A stretch of DNA of 64,000 nt from the NCBI RefSeq assembly GCF_000004075.3, contig NC_026657.2, positions 25,886,408 through 25,950,407 on the forward strand, in the 5' to 3' direction. This stretch comes from Cucumis sativus. Taxonomy: Eukaryota > Streptophyta > Magnoliopsida > Cucurbitales > Cucurbitaceae. The notes under the pieces were generated by a model. That model worked only from the letters and a program-made list of their open reading frames with translations. It had not been told where the DNA came from and did not search any database. Position numbers and translations under genes: made by a program. The first letter of the stretch is position 1. Each line of letters begins with the position of its first letter. Of the stretch, positions 11,400-23,462 are shown in pieces.

Positions 11400-13046
11400 T
11401 CAACCTGCCTTAATCGATCTCACACAAACAGATGCATTAACGTTTGTCTCCACATTTGTCATATCAAAGCCAATCCACCTACATTTGACTGGCCAACTAG
11501 TTGAATTATCTAGTATCGTCGTTGGAGACTTGTCACAAACTGAATTTATAGTTCGACGATACGGTCCCAACCATTTGTTCTTCATGTAAATGCGTTTTCT
11601 CCACGGAGGCACTAAGAGATTCCTATGATTTAGTGATACCTTTGCAGCGTCACACATGATCCTCACCATCTTCTTCAACTCCTCTATCGTTCCGATGAAA
11701 ATTAAAGGCAATGATTTTAATAACTCTTTGTATTGGACTGTGGCCCTTGCAATCTCGAATTGTCCTCGAAAGTTTGTGTCGATCAAGTACCTTGTAAGAG
11801 AAACAAATTCAATCAAAATCACCAACTTAAAAGAACGCTTTAGGTTAAACTAAAGTTGAATTCAACAAAATATGGGTTCATAATAAAACCATCCACCTTT
11901 AATTTGAAAGAAATAACGTGATTGCTGTCTTATTTATGAAATTATACTCTCATCAATCTATATATGAAACTTTTTTTTAGAATAATGTTTATTTAAATAT
12001 TTTGTTTATATGTGTTAATTAGTACTTCTTCTTTTAATTTTTTCTCCCTGAGTTCATTAGTTTAATAATTATCTTGAGAAAACTTCAAAACACTCAAATG
12101 GTATTGATGCTTAATTAATGAAAAAGAATATAAATATTAAAATGATCGTGGTATGATTGTTAAAAGAATTAAAGATCAAACCTCCAATCTCACGTTTGAT
12201 TGATAAAAGAAAATTGCCTGAAACGATGTTTAATAAGAAAATACATCATCATTATGGGATGAAAGATGTTGAGCTAATGTGAAACGAGAAAACGAGAAAA
12301 GATGTTTCAACATTAAACCTACTAAAGATAGATTGTAGCAAATGTTATTAATAAGAAATCTTAATTTTATTCTATGTATTACTTTATTCTATATGCTAAT
12401 AAAAAGTTTTAAAAAGAAAACAATTTAAATTTCCATATAATGAATTCATGTAATTAATGAATGTTTTTAGTTTAATATTAAAACATGTGATTGGGAAGTG
12501 ATTTGTTTATAATTTTCAATAATCCAATAATAATAATAACATTTGAATTTATAATTACCGGATGTTCCCATTCACGATGATGTCCACGAACTCATAGTCC
12601 CCGGCGGCCACACCACTAGAGCTTCCCCATTTCGTCTTACAGATCGCCGCATTATAATGAAGCTCACGCAGAATCAACATCAACCTCCGTCGGGATACCA
12701 CTCCGTCCGACGAAGAACCCGCTGCCAATTCCGCCGCTTCCAGAACATTATCCACAAGCACTTCTCTATAACCCTCCACATTCCCGCCGTTCACACTCAC
12801 CATTCTCCGAATTTCCCCCACCGCCTCCGTATAATCGGCCTCCGCTCCCGCCATAACATCCATTGCCTCCCCGTCTGTAAAATCATCCTCCCGCCAACTT
12901 CTCCGGCAACCGTCGTAGTCTTCAAGAAAATCAACCACCATCTCGGAGAGACATTCTTCAGCCAAGTGTTCGCTTCCGCTGTCGGAGCTCGACGGCGGCT
13001 GCTGGCGCTGGTCATTACTCCCGATGAGGCGGTGAAGATCCGCCAT
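11400..13046 (-). CDS. DUF506 family protein (PDDEXK-like), two exons
   Basis: Exons (minus): 13046-12559 and 11790-11400, with a 768-bp GT-AG intron, giving 879 nt and 292 residues. The arginine at the junction (residue 163) is split between exons. The N-terminal half is acidic and starts MADLHRLIGS. Exon 1 ends in YEFVDIIVNGNIR. Exon 2 carries the conserved blocks QFEIARATVQY (about 172-183), EELKKMVRIMCDAAK, and PPWRKRIYMKNKWLGPYRRT (about 224-243), then PVKCRWIGFD. These are the signatures of plant DUF506, a PDDEXK-nuclease-like fold with no established activity. One Arabidopsis member has been tied to phosphate-responsive root-hair growth; I do not extend that here. The length is typical. 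Confidence 0.9.
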
Positions 13047-16000
13047 TACTACTTATATTATTATTTTGTTTTGTTTTCTTTTGGTGATTTGAGAAGGAGA
13101 TTTGGGCTATATTATATATATATGTGAGAGGTTTTTATTGAAGGAATAATTTGAGGAATATGTCAAAGAACAGAGGAATTTGGACTCAACTTTTTTTCTT
13201 TATGATGGGAAGAAAGGAATTTGAAAATGGAATATTCCTTTATTTGTTTCCTTTAATTTTGAAAAAGGGTTGTTTCAAGTCACTCTCTTCATGTGTAAAT
13301 TTAGTAATAAAGAGAGAATATGCTTGTGGGATGGCATCTACACCCTAATCCTTGGAAGGGCAAGTTCAGTTTGCATATATTGTTAGCATCAGTTTTGTTT
13401 AATATATTGACATAAACTTGGCTAAAGACCTCTTAATCTTAACCTTAATTAAGTTTTAAAAAATACCATATTTCTTCTATATAAAGTTACAAAATTATCA
13501 TGGATAGTTTATTAAATGTTTTTAAATTATACTTTTACAGTAAAAACATCTTTAGAATTTTGTATGACTAAAAATTTGTGTATGTTAAATTTGGAAGAAT
13601 AATATTCAAAACATATTTATTATTCATTAAACAATCTTAACAATAATGTTTTCTATTCTAATGGAAATTTGAAACGTTTGTAGAAAGGTGAGGATAAGAT
13701 ATAATACTAACCTTGATCTTTGAATAAACTTCATGTGCTTTTTTTTTTTTTTTGTTAAGTTACAATATTAATATGGTAACCTTTAAAAATAATATATGAA
13801 TACTTTATATATATAATTTAGTCTCAAGACTTTAAAAATTATCTAACATGCATTTAGAATTATCTTTTGTATATGATGGATGACACTAGAAACTAATTTG
13901 TATTCAAAAGTAGTTAAAATATGATCATAAAAGAGATATATCGTTAAAATGTCATCTAAATTTTCTCTACATCAAGGAGATTAGTTCTCTATATTTCATA
14001 ATCTCTCATCACAAACTAACATTCTCCACCTTTCTTTTGGAGTTGTGTGTTGAATTGATTTCGAAATTTTTAATTTTCATTATTTAGGAGTTTCAATAAC
14101 CAAAACTTGTATATATAATATATATGATACTCAAATTACTACGGAATTTTGATACATACTTACTTTAACACGAAAAACTTAAAATATAAGTCAAACAGAC
14201 TTAGTGAGTGATGAGTTTTTGAGAAAATCTTTTTGGGGAAAACATATAGAAATCACAAGTAATAAGGTCAAACCACATTAGATAAAACACATCGCATCAA
14301 ACCACATTAAATAACGCACATCGCATAAATCTCAATAAGTCAAACAACCACAGAGTGAGTGCTACACCGCCATATGGTGGAATCATTTCGACCAGCTCAA
14401 CTCTAAAACCTATTCATGTTGTGTGATCTTGAATATGATGCTTCGTGTTTATTGTGTAATCTGGGATGAGATACTCAATTCATGTTGTGTGATCTTGAAT
14501 AGGATGCCCTATACTTGCTGTGTGATCTGTCATTGGGAGACACGTTAAGCGTAGTGGGATTGATGGAACTCGCCAAATGTGTTGAGACCACTCCACAATG
14601 GCTATAACTCAACAAAAGAGTGTGATAAACGCTTAAGTTAGGGGAAGAGACACAAAGACAATGGAACTTGTAAGATGACCCTATGAGTTGGCAAGGCAAA
14701 AATGCTGAGGGCATACGACGCGAAGAAGCATAGGGTGAGACTAAAAAAGGAATAGTTTTCTTATGATTGTAATGTATATATCAAGAAAGAACCAAGATAA
14801 ATAGAGTACCTACGTGAATGAGAGTAATTCTCGCTTTGTTCACCAAACTTCACCAACAAATTTTAGTTGAACAATGAAGTAGAATTTTGAGGATGAAATT
14901 CCAAAAAGGAGGGACTAGTTGTGAGGCTTTGATCGCGTACCACCAACACGATAAAGACCTTGTGGTAAAGATGCCGAAAGAAGAGACTTCTGACAACAGA
15001 AAATGTATTTCGCAAAAGGGAATATGCGTGACGACTAATCCAAACGAAGGAAGTTCAGTTGAGAAAAATTAATGTGAAGAAATTATTCAAATAATAGTAT
15101 TGTGCGTCCACAAGAAAACACACAAAAAGGGGAAAACAAGTGATGCAAAAAGAAATACTTGTCTAAGTTTCTTCGTGCAGATGTAAGCAAAGCGATAAGG
15201 ATGAATGGTGAAAAGAGGTCTATAATGAATGCCAAGAGTTGGGCGTTTAGCAAAGTAACGAGAGAATAAGTGCCTACGCCTAAGGAAGGAGATGAGGAAA
15301 TGTCTCGTCAAGATGACTTGACCACTCGCTGAGAGGAAGTAAATGTTTGTGGCTTTTCAAGAAGATAAAGAGAATCAGGTTATTTAAGAAATTTTGGCTT
15401 TCCAAGAAGATGAGGTGTGTGTGTCTCAACAAGAGGTCAAATCGTCACCAATATTCGAATCAGTGTGGGTTAGAAGCATGATGCGGCAAAATGGTGAAGA
15501 GACACGTGTAAAGCCTGAACCTTTAGACGAGGTCACTAGCTAAAAATCAAAGGAAAAAGTAGTCGACTAAGAAGAAATGAGTGAGATTTTATGAGAAAAT
15601 GAACAAGAGGAAGTCTGAAGTATGGAACAACAAAATGAGAGAGTTGCTGAGAAAAAGAAGTGTCAGGAACAGAGAAGAAAGAGATTGGAATTGAGCATAT
15701 ATATGTTCTTAGGCATTAAAGTCATGGGAAGGTTAGTTTTGAGGTTATTGTGTAGCCAAGCTAAGGAAGGGAAGCAAATTTACTTTGTAGTCTTATGTGG
15801 CATGATAGCCTTGTTATCTTATCTCCTGTTTAAGAAGTCGGTTGAGAAGGTTGTTACTCCTTAATTCACAAATCTCAGCCATCAGGAAAGAGAGGCATGA
15901 GGACCCTGGTTAGTTGAGGCAGGGTAAGGCAGCTCTGAAGGTTGACGTTTAGTTCGAGGTTGTGGGGCAAAAGAGGAAAAAGAGAGAAGGAAAAAGCTTC

Positions 16001-17231
16001 ACTCCTCTGTGCGCCTGCCTCGAGGAGGCAATTGAAGAGGCAAAGAAGAGAAAGAGGTGGTAATGGTTATTCAAAATCACCTTAAAATAACTCTAAACTA
16101 ATCTTACATTAAGCGGCAGATCTGAATGGAGAAGGGATATGAATAGCGGTTGAGTTTATTTCCAGCTCGGTGGCTGAAGGAGTGGGTGTTGGAGAGCGAC
16201 TCATGGCTAGTGCGAAAGGTTGGACGCAAAACAGCAGGTTTGACCCAAGCTATGTAACTACGACGCACTTCCACCTTTAGATTTGCAAAGGACAATGACT
16301 GTGGGGCTCATTGGCCGTCGTCGGACGGTGGGTGTCGTTGGCTATTGTCGGACGGTGGGACTCGCTGGTTGGACAACGTGAAGGAGAGAAAAAGGGAGAT
16401 GAGGTGAAGAGAAAATTGGAGAAAAAGAAGAAGAATTTCCTTTTTTTTTTTTAAGAAGACTTTCTTTTTTCTTCTTTACTTAAAAAAATGAATATTAATA
16501 ATATTTAAAACATGACCAAAATGCCCCTTACTTCAAAATAACATACCTTTTGCCCCTAATTTCATTCTTTCAAAGACTTGAAAAAATTTCAAGTCTTTCT
16601 ATGAACAAACTTCGTTTCAAATCCTAAAAAACAAAACCAAATCGACTTTAGAGAAGTATAAAATGTAGACCAACTTGTGTTTTCTCAGTTATGAGATATT
16701 AAAAAAATAAAATAAATAAAGGAGAGTAGAACGAGAGCTTACATAAACATACTCAAGTTGTTCAAACTAGTACTACATAGTTCAAACATTTGTTTTTTCC
16801 TATTTGGCTGTTTTAGTAATTAGTTCTCGAATTTTAATTTTAAAATGAATACAGATTTAATCGTTTATTTTGGTTTTGATTTGGAATAAAATCTTATTAT
16901 CTAAAATATCTCATGGTAAATAATTAAATTATCTTAAAAAAACACCATGCATAAAAAAAAATTCTCTACCAAGTATATATTTCCCTATTTATTTTATTGT
17001 TAACCCATCTATATCATCTAAAAGTATTGGCTAGAGCATTTATAGATTCTTAGATAATCTAACAAATTTGTAGATTCCTTGATAATATAAGTAAGTTCTT
17101 TTAATTCATTCACTTGAACTTCACACTTTATGTTAGGGTTATATTGTTAACCCATCTATTTAAATAAAAAATATAACTACAACTTAATTATTTGTTTAGC
17201 GATTGAAAAGATGTAACAGTTTTTTCTAAGT
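13047..17231. other. Intergenic DNA between DUF506 and the Helitron remnant
   Basis: 13047-14300 is AT-rich. From about 14400 to 16400 the composition is more balanced, with near-duplicates such as CATGTTGTGTGATCTTGAAT at about 14416 and 14481, and a GTCGGACGGTGG word repeated at 16320 and 16347. The open frames there show no family I recognise and are interrupted, so I read the stretch as old transposon or LTR sequence. Beyond 16440 it returns to AT-rich DNA. Confidence 0.35.
13108..13123 (-). promoter_or_regulatory. Possible TATA region of the DUF506 gene
   Basis: An ATATATATATAATATA run on the minus strand lies about 60-75 bp upstream of the ATG at 13046. The distance suits a TATA box with a short leader. 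There is no other evidence for the start site. Confidence 0.4.
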
Positions 17232-17680
17232 GGATTGTGTAATGGGACAAGATTCCCCTGCGACTTGCACGCTTAACTTTGAAGTTTTTATGATCGAGCC
17301 ACCGAAAAGAAAGGTGTACCTTGTTGATATAAGTATAAACTTTTAATTCTTTTAAGTCTTTCTTAACATAACTTTCATGTTCTCACGATCCCTCTCATTT
17401 AGATGTGATATCGGTTCATTCATGTCTCCCTTCTATTCTCGAGCGTTACAAAATGACAATGGATATCCATTCAAGTTCAATAAAAAACAATCCTCCATTT
17501 GTCTATGCTTTGCAATGACAATTAACAAAGCACAAGGACAAACAATTCTTAACATTGGAATATATTTTCAAAGTGTATTTTCTCATAGACAACTTTATAT
17601 TACACTATCTAGAGGAATTTCAATAAAGACAACAAAAGTTTGGATCAAGCTCATAGGTAACAGTAAGTTACCTTCAAATT
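17232..17680 (+). pseudogene. Helitron PIF1-like helicase, C-terminal remnant
   Basis: GLCNGTR with following residues (from 17232) and, from 17464, YPFKFNKKQSSICLCFAMT, INKAQGQT, SHRQLYITLSRG and KTTKVWIK match the last helicase motifs of plant Helitron RepHel/PIF1-like proteins. INKAQGQT and YITLSRG correspond to superfamily 1 motifs V and VI. The two parts are separated by an unrelated 110-bp stretch and the rest of the protein is absent. I did not find a 3' hairpin plus CTRR end, so element boundaries are open. Confidence 0.75.
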
Positions 17681-18205
17681 GTACAAAAGATATTGTTTAT
17701 AGAAAAAAAAAATACTTCTATGCAAGTCTTACATTTAAATTTTTAAATTTTAATCTTTTCATTGTAATTTCTTTTCATGTACATCTTATTCTATTACTTT
17801 TTGAATTTTCGTACTTTTAAATTTAGCACAACCAAACATAAGACGTAGTGCAATGTTTACTATAATTTGTATTATACGTGTCTCTTACTATTATGAAAAG
17901 TGTAGAATTAGTTAACTCAACCTAATGGATTAATGTTTTTATATCAATATTAATGATTTGTTTTAGATCCATGGTGTAGTAATGAATTAAGAAAAAAAAT
18001 CATCACAAGTTTATTTGGAATAAATAATATTAATGATTAATTGAGGAAATATATTGGGTTGAATTGATGTGTTTTTAGATCTGACTTCTCTACCACCCAA
18101 ATTGATTTTCTTAGAAAGAACCCACCCCATAATAAATAGTCAATTCTAAAATTAACAATTTACTAAAGGTACGCATTTTGACTCAAATTTAATTTTGAAA
18201 AGGCT

Positions 18206-18213
18206 TATAAATA
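18206..18213 (+). promoter_or_regulatory. TATA box of the RALF-like gene
   Basis: TATAAATA lies 111 bp before the ATG at 18324, in the sequence GGCTTATAAATAAGG. This fits a transcription start about 30 bp downstream and a leader of 80-90 nt rich in A. Confidence 0.65.
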
Positions 18214-18323
18214 AGGAGATCAGAACACACACAAAAAAAAACAACACATCATCCACAAATCATCTAAAAAATTATTGTAAAGAAAAGAAAAGAAGAAGAG
18301 AAATTTTCTTGAAAAGAAATAAG

Positions 18324-18545
18324 ATGAGGTCGTGGATGATATGTGTGGTTTTCATTAGCATGGTGGTGATGTTCCAAAATGTTGAAGCAGACAGAAAATA
18401 TCTTAAATTTGTAGATTGTAATCAACCGAAGCCACCTCCATTTTGCGGACTTTTGAAATCAACCCAGCTAGTAGAACGTGGATGCTCGGCTCTCCCCAGT
18501 ATCTGTCGTGGAAGTGGATCAGCAGCACGCCGACCCAATCCATAG
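18324..18545 (+). CDS. RALF-like small secreted cysteine-rich peptide
   Basis: The gene encodes 73 residues in one exon. The frame is open 5' of this ATG, but the 18324 start puts a clean signal peptide at the N-terminus (hydrophobic core ICVVFISMVVMF, likely cleaved near Glu-Ala, residues 21-22). The mature part starts DRKYLKF and has four cysteines at residues 32, 41, 54 and 61. The C-x8-C-x12-C-x6-C spacing and the RGCSALPSIC end match the RALF pattern (RGCS near the third cysteine), with KYLKF in place of the usual KYISY. It lacks the dibasic RRxL processing site of classical RALFs, as in divergent short RALF-like peptides. RALFs are apoplastic signals read by CrRLK1L receptor kinases and LLG/LRX partners; activity here is inferred from family. 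A C-terminal SAARRPNP tail follows the last cysteine. Confidence 0.75.
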   Translation: MRSWMICVVFISMVVMFQNVEADRKYLKFVDCNQPKPPPFCGLLKSTQLVERGCSALPSICRGSGSAARRPNP

Positions 18546-19763
18546 GTTTTTGAAACAATTACCTTCTTCATGCATCCTAGTTGTTCCTTTTGGATTTTTG
18601 AGAAGTATATACAGAAAATGAATCTTCTAGGATGTACCAACTATTTCCCTTATTCATTTACCATAACTCATATGCAATCCCACCCTGATATTTATTTATC
18701 ATGGAAGCAGAGACCAAAACAATGTATCACTTTCAAAGGTTAAATTGCAAATTTACTTCCACCCTCACATTTGTATCAATTTAGTTCTTCAAAACTAAAA
18801 TTTACAATTCTACTACTCTAACTATCAAATTTCAACTTATCTAATTTATTTTTTCTTTCATTCAAAATTGTCAGGTCGGCATTAGAGGACAACCAAAATT
18901 TGATTGCCATATATTTCACTCCTACCTTTTTATTAATTCTCTCCAAATATATGTGTACATGTAATGTATATAATCTTCAACTATAGAAGCCCACAGCTAT
19001 TAAATTACATTATTGAAAAGCATATCAAATGTAAATCAAAATTTGTCAAATAAATATATTTTTATGGGTAGCTCCAAAATTCTATAGAATTCAAATGATA
19101 TAAGAATATGAATAAAAAGTAATAGTACGATAGAAATTAGTAATGTGAAAGGAAGATAAATAAATTGCAAAAGAATGGCTAAATTTGGCATTGGATATTT
19201 GGATGTTGGGTTTTGCATTTTATCTCCCTTTTACCTTTTACTTGTGGGTGGAGATTGAAATTGAAGTGTTGAAGAAGGCAGCACATCCAAGTTTTTGTAT
19301 GGTATCCTTTTTGTTTTAATCTAATTTGTTTTGTATTTGATTGATTTTTAGTTTGATGTAGAGAGAGACAAGAAATAGATTGTTCATGTTTAGGTAAAAA
19401 ATAATGATATTAATTTGCCAAACAAAATACATAATAATTAAAAGAGAAAAGAGTAAAAGAGAAAAGAAAAGTAGCCGTTAGGTGTAGCATAAATAAAAAC
19501 GGGCGTTGAAAAAGTGGACCACGCGTTGATGAAAAAGACAGAGCAAAAAGGAGGGTGGAATTACTGAATCATATTTGGCGATGCTATTGCTGGTTTGGGC
19601 ACCCCATTTCAATTCTCACCATCAAATTAAAATTATCAATAAAAAAACCCCCACTTTTCCATTTTGGTCCTTCCTTGATTAATATTTAAAATTAAAAACA
19701 AAAAGAGAAGGAAATGGGATGCCCAAACCACCTTTCTTATAATTCACCCATCAAATTCATAAC
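18546..19763. other. Intergenic DNA between RALF-like and GH17 genes
   Basis: The sequence contains the 3' UTR of the RALF-like gene on the left and that of the convergent GH17 gene on the right. The rest is AT-rich and I see no gene. Confidence 0.4.
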
Positions 19764-21448
19764 TTATGATGCTTGCAATGTCACACTTGGGAACTTGCAC
19801 TTTCCATAACCTGCAAGAAATTAATTGTTTTTCTTTAGTTCACCAATACCACTAATTAAATTCTACTCTCAAAAAACAATAAATTTCAAACAACCCCAAT
19901 GGTTTGAAATGCAAAGAAAATAAAAACGTGTTACTAAATCTTGTAAAGAATAATTGATATGTGTTTTAGTTAAGAAAAAAATAATAACAAAAACAAAAAC
20001 TTACTTGGGTCTTTGATGGTTTGAGTTGCTAAGCCATTGAAGTAACAGGTTCCACCGACCTTTCTAAACTGGGCCCAGTACGAACTAAACGCAAAACTTG
20101 CATGTCGTTTTAAGGAATCCGGTTCATAACACGGACCGCCCTTTCGTATCGGTTCACACGTTTTATTTCCCTGGGAGCATGCGTACGATAAAGCCCCAAC
20201 AACATCACTCATATTCACGCCCTTCCCAACTACGCACCAAATCTTCCCCTTGTACGGTTCATTCCTCTCCGCCTCTGGCAGCGGCTTAAACTTTGTCTCC
20301 GCTCTCGACCCACTCAAATCCATCTCATAAACCGCCTTTCCCTTCGGATACAACAGTCCGAAATGCCTCTCCGTACCCGGACCCGGTTTCTGATTCTCAT
20401 TATACAAAGAGAATATTATCGTTGGCAACATCCGTCCCGGTCGAGCCGGTGTACCAACTGGCGGTTTCGAAGTGACTCGTTTCACGATGTTCCGGTTGTA
20501 CACGGCGGCATTATGGATGCTGGCGCCGATTTGGTCGTAATCGCCGCCGTTTGGCCATCCGGTTTCGGCGATGAATACTCGGATATCGGGGAAGCCGAGA
20601 CGTTTCATAGCGAAAATCACTGAATCCACCATTTGATCGAAGAGATTCGTGTAAACCAAGCCCGAAACCGGATCCGAATACGTAATGTTCTTCGATTCAA
20701 ACAGAGCATAATCGAGTTTGATGTTAACTGAATCGGAAGACCAAGGGAAATAGGGATACACATCAAGGAAGAAGAACGATTTCGTCCGGTTAAGAAACTG
20801 CAACATCGGTCTCATGACACGATCCGCAATATCCGCCCGGAATGTCCCATTCGAGGGCGGAAAAGACGACTGAAGAACATCCATAGCAGAGGGTGTTCCG
20901 ACTTTCACTTTATGAATCCCGTAAGTTTTCAAAGAATGTTTGATTCGGCGCATCGCCGGTACTAAACTGAACCAGGTTTGATTTCCAGTGGAGGAGATGA
21001 TTTCGTTTCCGACGAGAAGGTAACGGATTTTGGTTTGGGGGTAAAAGGGGAGGATATTGGTCCGAACCCATTGGTCGGCGAGGTTCTGGCTAGAAGAAAT
21101 GTTGATGATGAGTTCGTTAGGAACCATGACGGAGACCCGTAGATCGGTGTTTTTGAGAGCTTTGAGGATTTGGGGATTTGCGTCGTAGATTTTGACGATT
21201 TGAGCGTTTAGGGATTTGATTAAATTGACGGAATGGGAGGGGGGAGGGAGGTTGTTGCCGAGCTGACCGTAGTTGATTCCGACGAGGGTTGAGATTTCTG
21301 CACCTGCAAGAAATGAGGAGGAGAAGGTTAGAGAGAAATACAAAAACGTAGAAGAAGAAGAAGAAGAAGAAGAAGAAGGATATTGGAGTTTACTTGAGAG
21401 TGAGAGGAAAAAGAGAAAGAAGAGTAGAGAAAGGAAGGGAATGGGCAT
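19764..21448 (-). CDS. GH17 glucan endo-1,3-beta-glucosidase with X8 domain
   Basis: Exons (minus): 21448-21394, 21303-20005 and 19810-19764, giving 1401 nt and 466 residues; introns of 90 and 194 bp are GT-AG and in frame. Residues 1-19 form a strongly hydrophobic signal peptide. The GH17 barrel begins IGNYGQ-like (VGINYGQLGNN, from about 25). The acid/base glutamate is in LLVGNE (about 119) and the nucleophile in FIAETGWPNGG (about 265). LYNENQKPGPGTERHFGLL follows. A C-terminal X8/CBM43 domain (about 374-457) starts WCVV, has paired cysteines, and ends YGKCKFPSVTLQAS, supplied by the tiny last exon. The enzyme should cleave callose (beta-1,3-glucan) in the wall, and X8 binds the same polymer. 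No hydrophobic GPI-anchor tail follows, so it is probably secreted rather than anchored. Activity is inferred from family, with catalytic residues present. Confidence 0.93.
21351..21379. repeat. (GAA)n microsatellite in intron 1 of the GH17 gene
   Basis: About 29 bp of GAA triplets lie within the 90-bp first intron. On the transcribed strand this is a pyrimidine-rich (TTC)n tract. Confidence 0.85.
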
Positions 21449-22915
21449 TGTTGCAGAAGAAGAAGAAGAGGAAGAGGAAGAATGGGAGGAAATGGAGAGA
21501 GTGGGGATTAATGGAGGATGATGGTGATGGTGATATAGGAGACCGAGACGTAGATGTGGGACTTGAGAGTCAATGACTCGTGGAGGACAAAATTGGAATA
21601 ATTTACTTTATTTTTGATAAGCAAACCCTAACTAAAAAAATAAAATAAAAAACCTCCGTTGGATTAATTGACAGATATTAGGGCTTTATGTTCCACATCA
21701 AAATTGTAAAAATATCATATCAAATTTAATACACTATACCCTTTTAAATTTATAATTATATTTATGTCTTAAATGGTTAAATTCAAGAAAGGTTCTTTTT
21801 TTTATTATTATTTAGAAAAAATAAAAATTATTGTTAAAAGGAAGAGAGAAGGAAATTGGGGTCATGTGCAGTTTCAAAAAGAGAGTGAGGGAATCTATGC
21901 TGAGTGAGATGAAATAAAAGCACAAAAGTTAAATTGCCCATATTGGATTTTTATTTATACTCTTTCCATTTTCTTTAAAATAAAAATTATTGATTTTTAA
22001 AAGTTAAAATTGAAACCATAATTGGTTAAAAGTTTATATTTATATAAGTCAATATAATTTATGTTATTCTTGTTATTGTTTGAATTGTATCTTTGCATTT
22101 TAATGTTAAATGTTAAGTTTTGATTTTATTTTTACTTTACTTTCTTATCTTGAATTAATTTTCAATTTACATGGGATAATTTAATTATGTAAGTCTTATT
22201 TAACAACAATTTGATTTTTTTTATATATATATTTTCTTTGTTTTTTAAAATAAAGTCTCTAAACATTATACTTCAACTCATAAGTTAAACTTATGAGTTG
22301 CTTTTGTTTCTAGACTTTAGCTACAGTGCTTGACTTTTTGAAAAGTTAAAATGAAACGTGGAAACACAAATAAGAAAAATAAATTGTTGTTTAACAAAGT
22401 GACAGAGATGTAACTTTTAATAATTATTCATTAGTTGTTAACATATTAATTAAGGTTTAAAGGGTAATGTGATGACAAATCTCCAAATTATTTAAATTGG
22501 TTGTTATAACTAATTGATATTACGAAGCCTATAAATACAAAAGTTAGAAACCTTATATTGTAAAAGTGACAACTAAATATTTCGTCATCCTTTAAAAATA
22601 ATTTTCCTCCACGGCATCTTTTAGAATTATTCAAAAAAATAATTGTGTTTAGAATTATTCAAAAAATAATTGTGTTGTTCAAGTAATTAGGTCACATTTA
22701 TTCAAGTGAAAACACGTAATGGATCGATGGGAATAAAAAAAACATGAATCCCGTTTGATTACTTTTGATGTTGTTTTTTTGTGTTATATTTTGACTCATG
22801 AGACACACATTTAAGTTTGTAACAAAATAACACAATTAAATTGATGGATTGAGAGTGCTCAATTGAAATGTGTTTGAGAGTTACATTGCATTGTTACCAT
22901 TATAATTATCGTTAG
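21449..22915. other. Upstream region of the GH17 gene
   Basis: A purine-rich stretch with GAA/GAG runs (21455-21500) presumably forms the GH17 leader. Beyond about 21600 it is AT-rich with no recognisable gene. A short near-exact duplication, TTAGAATTATTCAAAAAA, occurs at 22620-22675. Confidence 0.4.
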
Positions 22916-23129
22916 TGTTAAAAGGGGTGAAATAAAGTAGACATTGAGTTACATGAAAACCAGAGTATCGAAAGAAAAAAAAAAAACCACGATTGACTTT
23001 CTTATTAATTTCTCATATTAATAAAAGATACAAGAAGGAAAATAAATAGGTTACAACTTATGATAAAAAAAAAAAAGGAAAGGATGTTAGGATAAATCCT
23101 TTATTGGACCAAGCCCACTAATTCTAACA
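22916..23129 (-). repeat. 3' LTR of the Copia element
   Basis: This 214-bp repeat begins TGTTAAAA and ends CTAACA on the plus strand. It is homologous throughout to 24757-24961, with scattered substitutions and poly-A length differences. Confidence 0.85.
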
Positions 23130-23462
23130 CTCCCTCTCAAGTTGGAATGAGACCCAACTTGCTAACACAAAAGTCAAAGCTTTGTTTGAGACGTCCCTTA
23201 GTGAGAACCTTGATTTTAAGGAGGTTGAGTCTTGGATCGGAGATGGCTGATCAGCAGGGGACTCAATTTCCTTTTTGAGATTTCCTCTATAATAAGTTTT
23301 CCAGGGAACTTGGTTTGTGGGTAGGATCATGAGATGAAGATTGGAGTTAGGTAAGGTACTAGGAGTAGAATTGGTAGACTCTAATGTACAGTTAGACTCT
23401 ACACTCACACTCTCTCCCTAAAGATGGCTAACGAAAAGAAAGAGTTGGTTCTCACAAGGTTG

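Noticed and set aside
11281-11589. Plus-strand 102-codon frame overlapping DUF506 exon 2
   Set aside because: Antisense shadow of the conserved exon (PPWRK and WLGPYRRT blocks on the minus strand).
12657-13127. A 156-codon plus-strand frame over the DUF506 first exon
   Set aside because: Antisense shadow of the well-supported DUF506 exon, with His/Arg-rich text typical of a reversed coding strand.
20098-20623. Plus-strand frames inside the GH17 gene
   Set aside because: Antisense to a conserved catalytic domain; no independent support.
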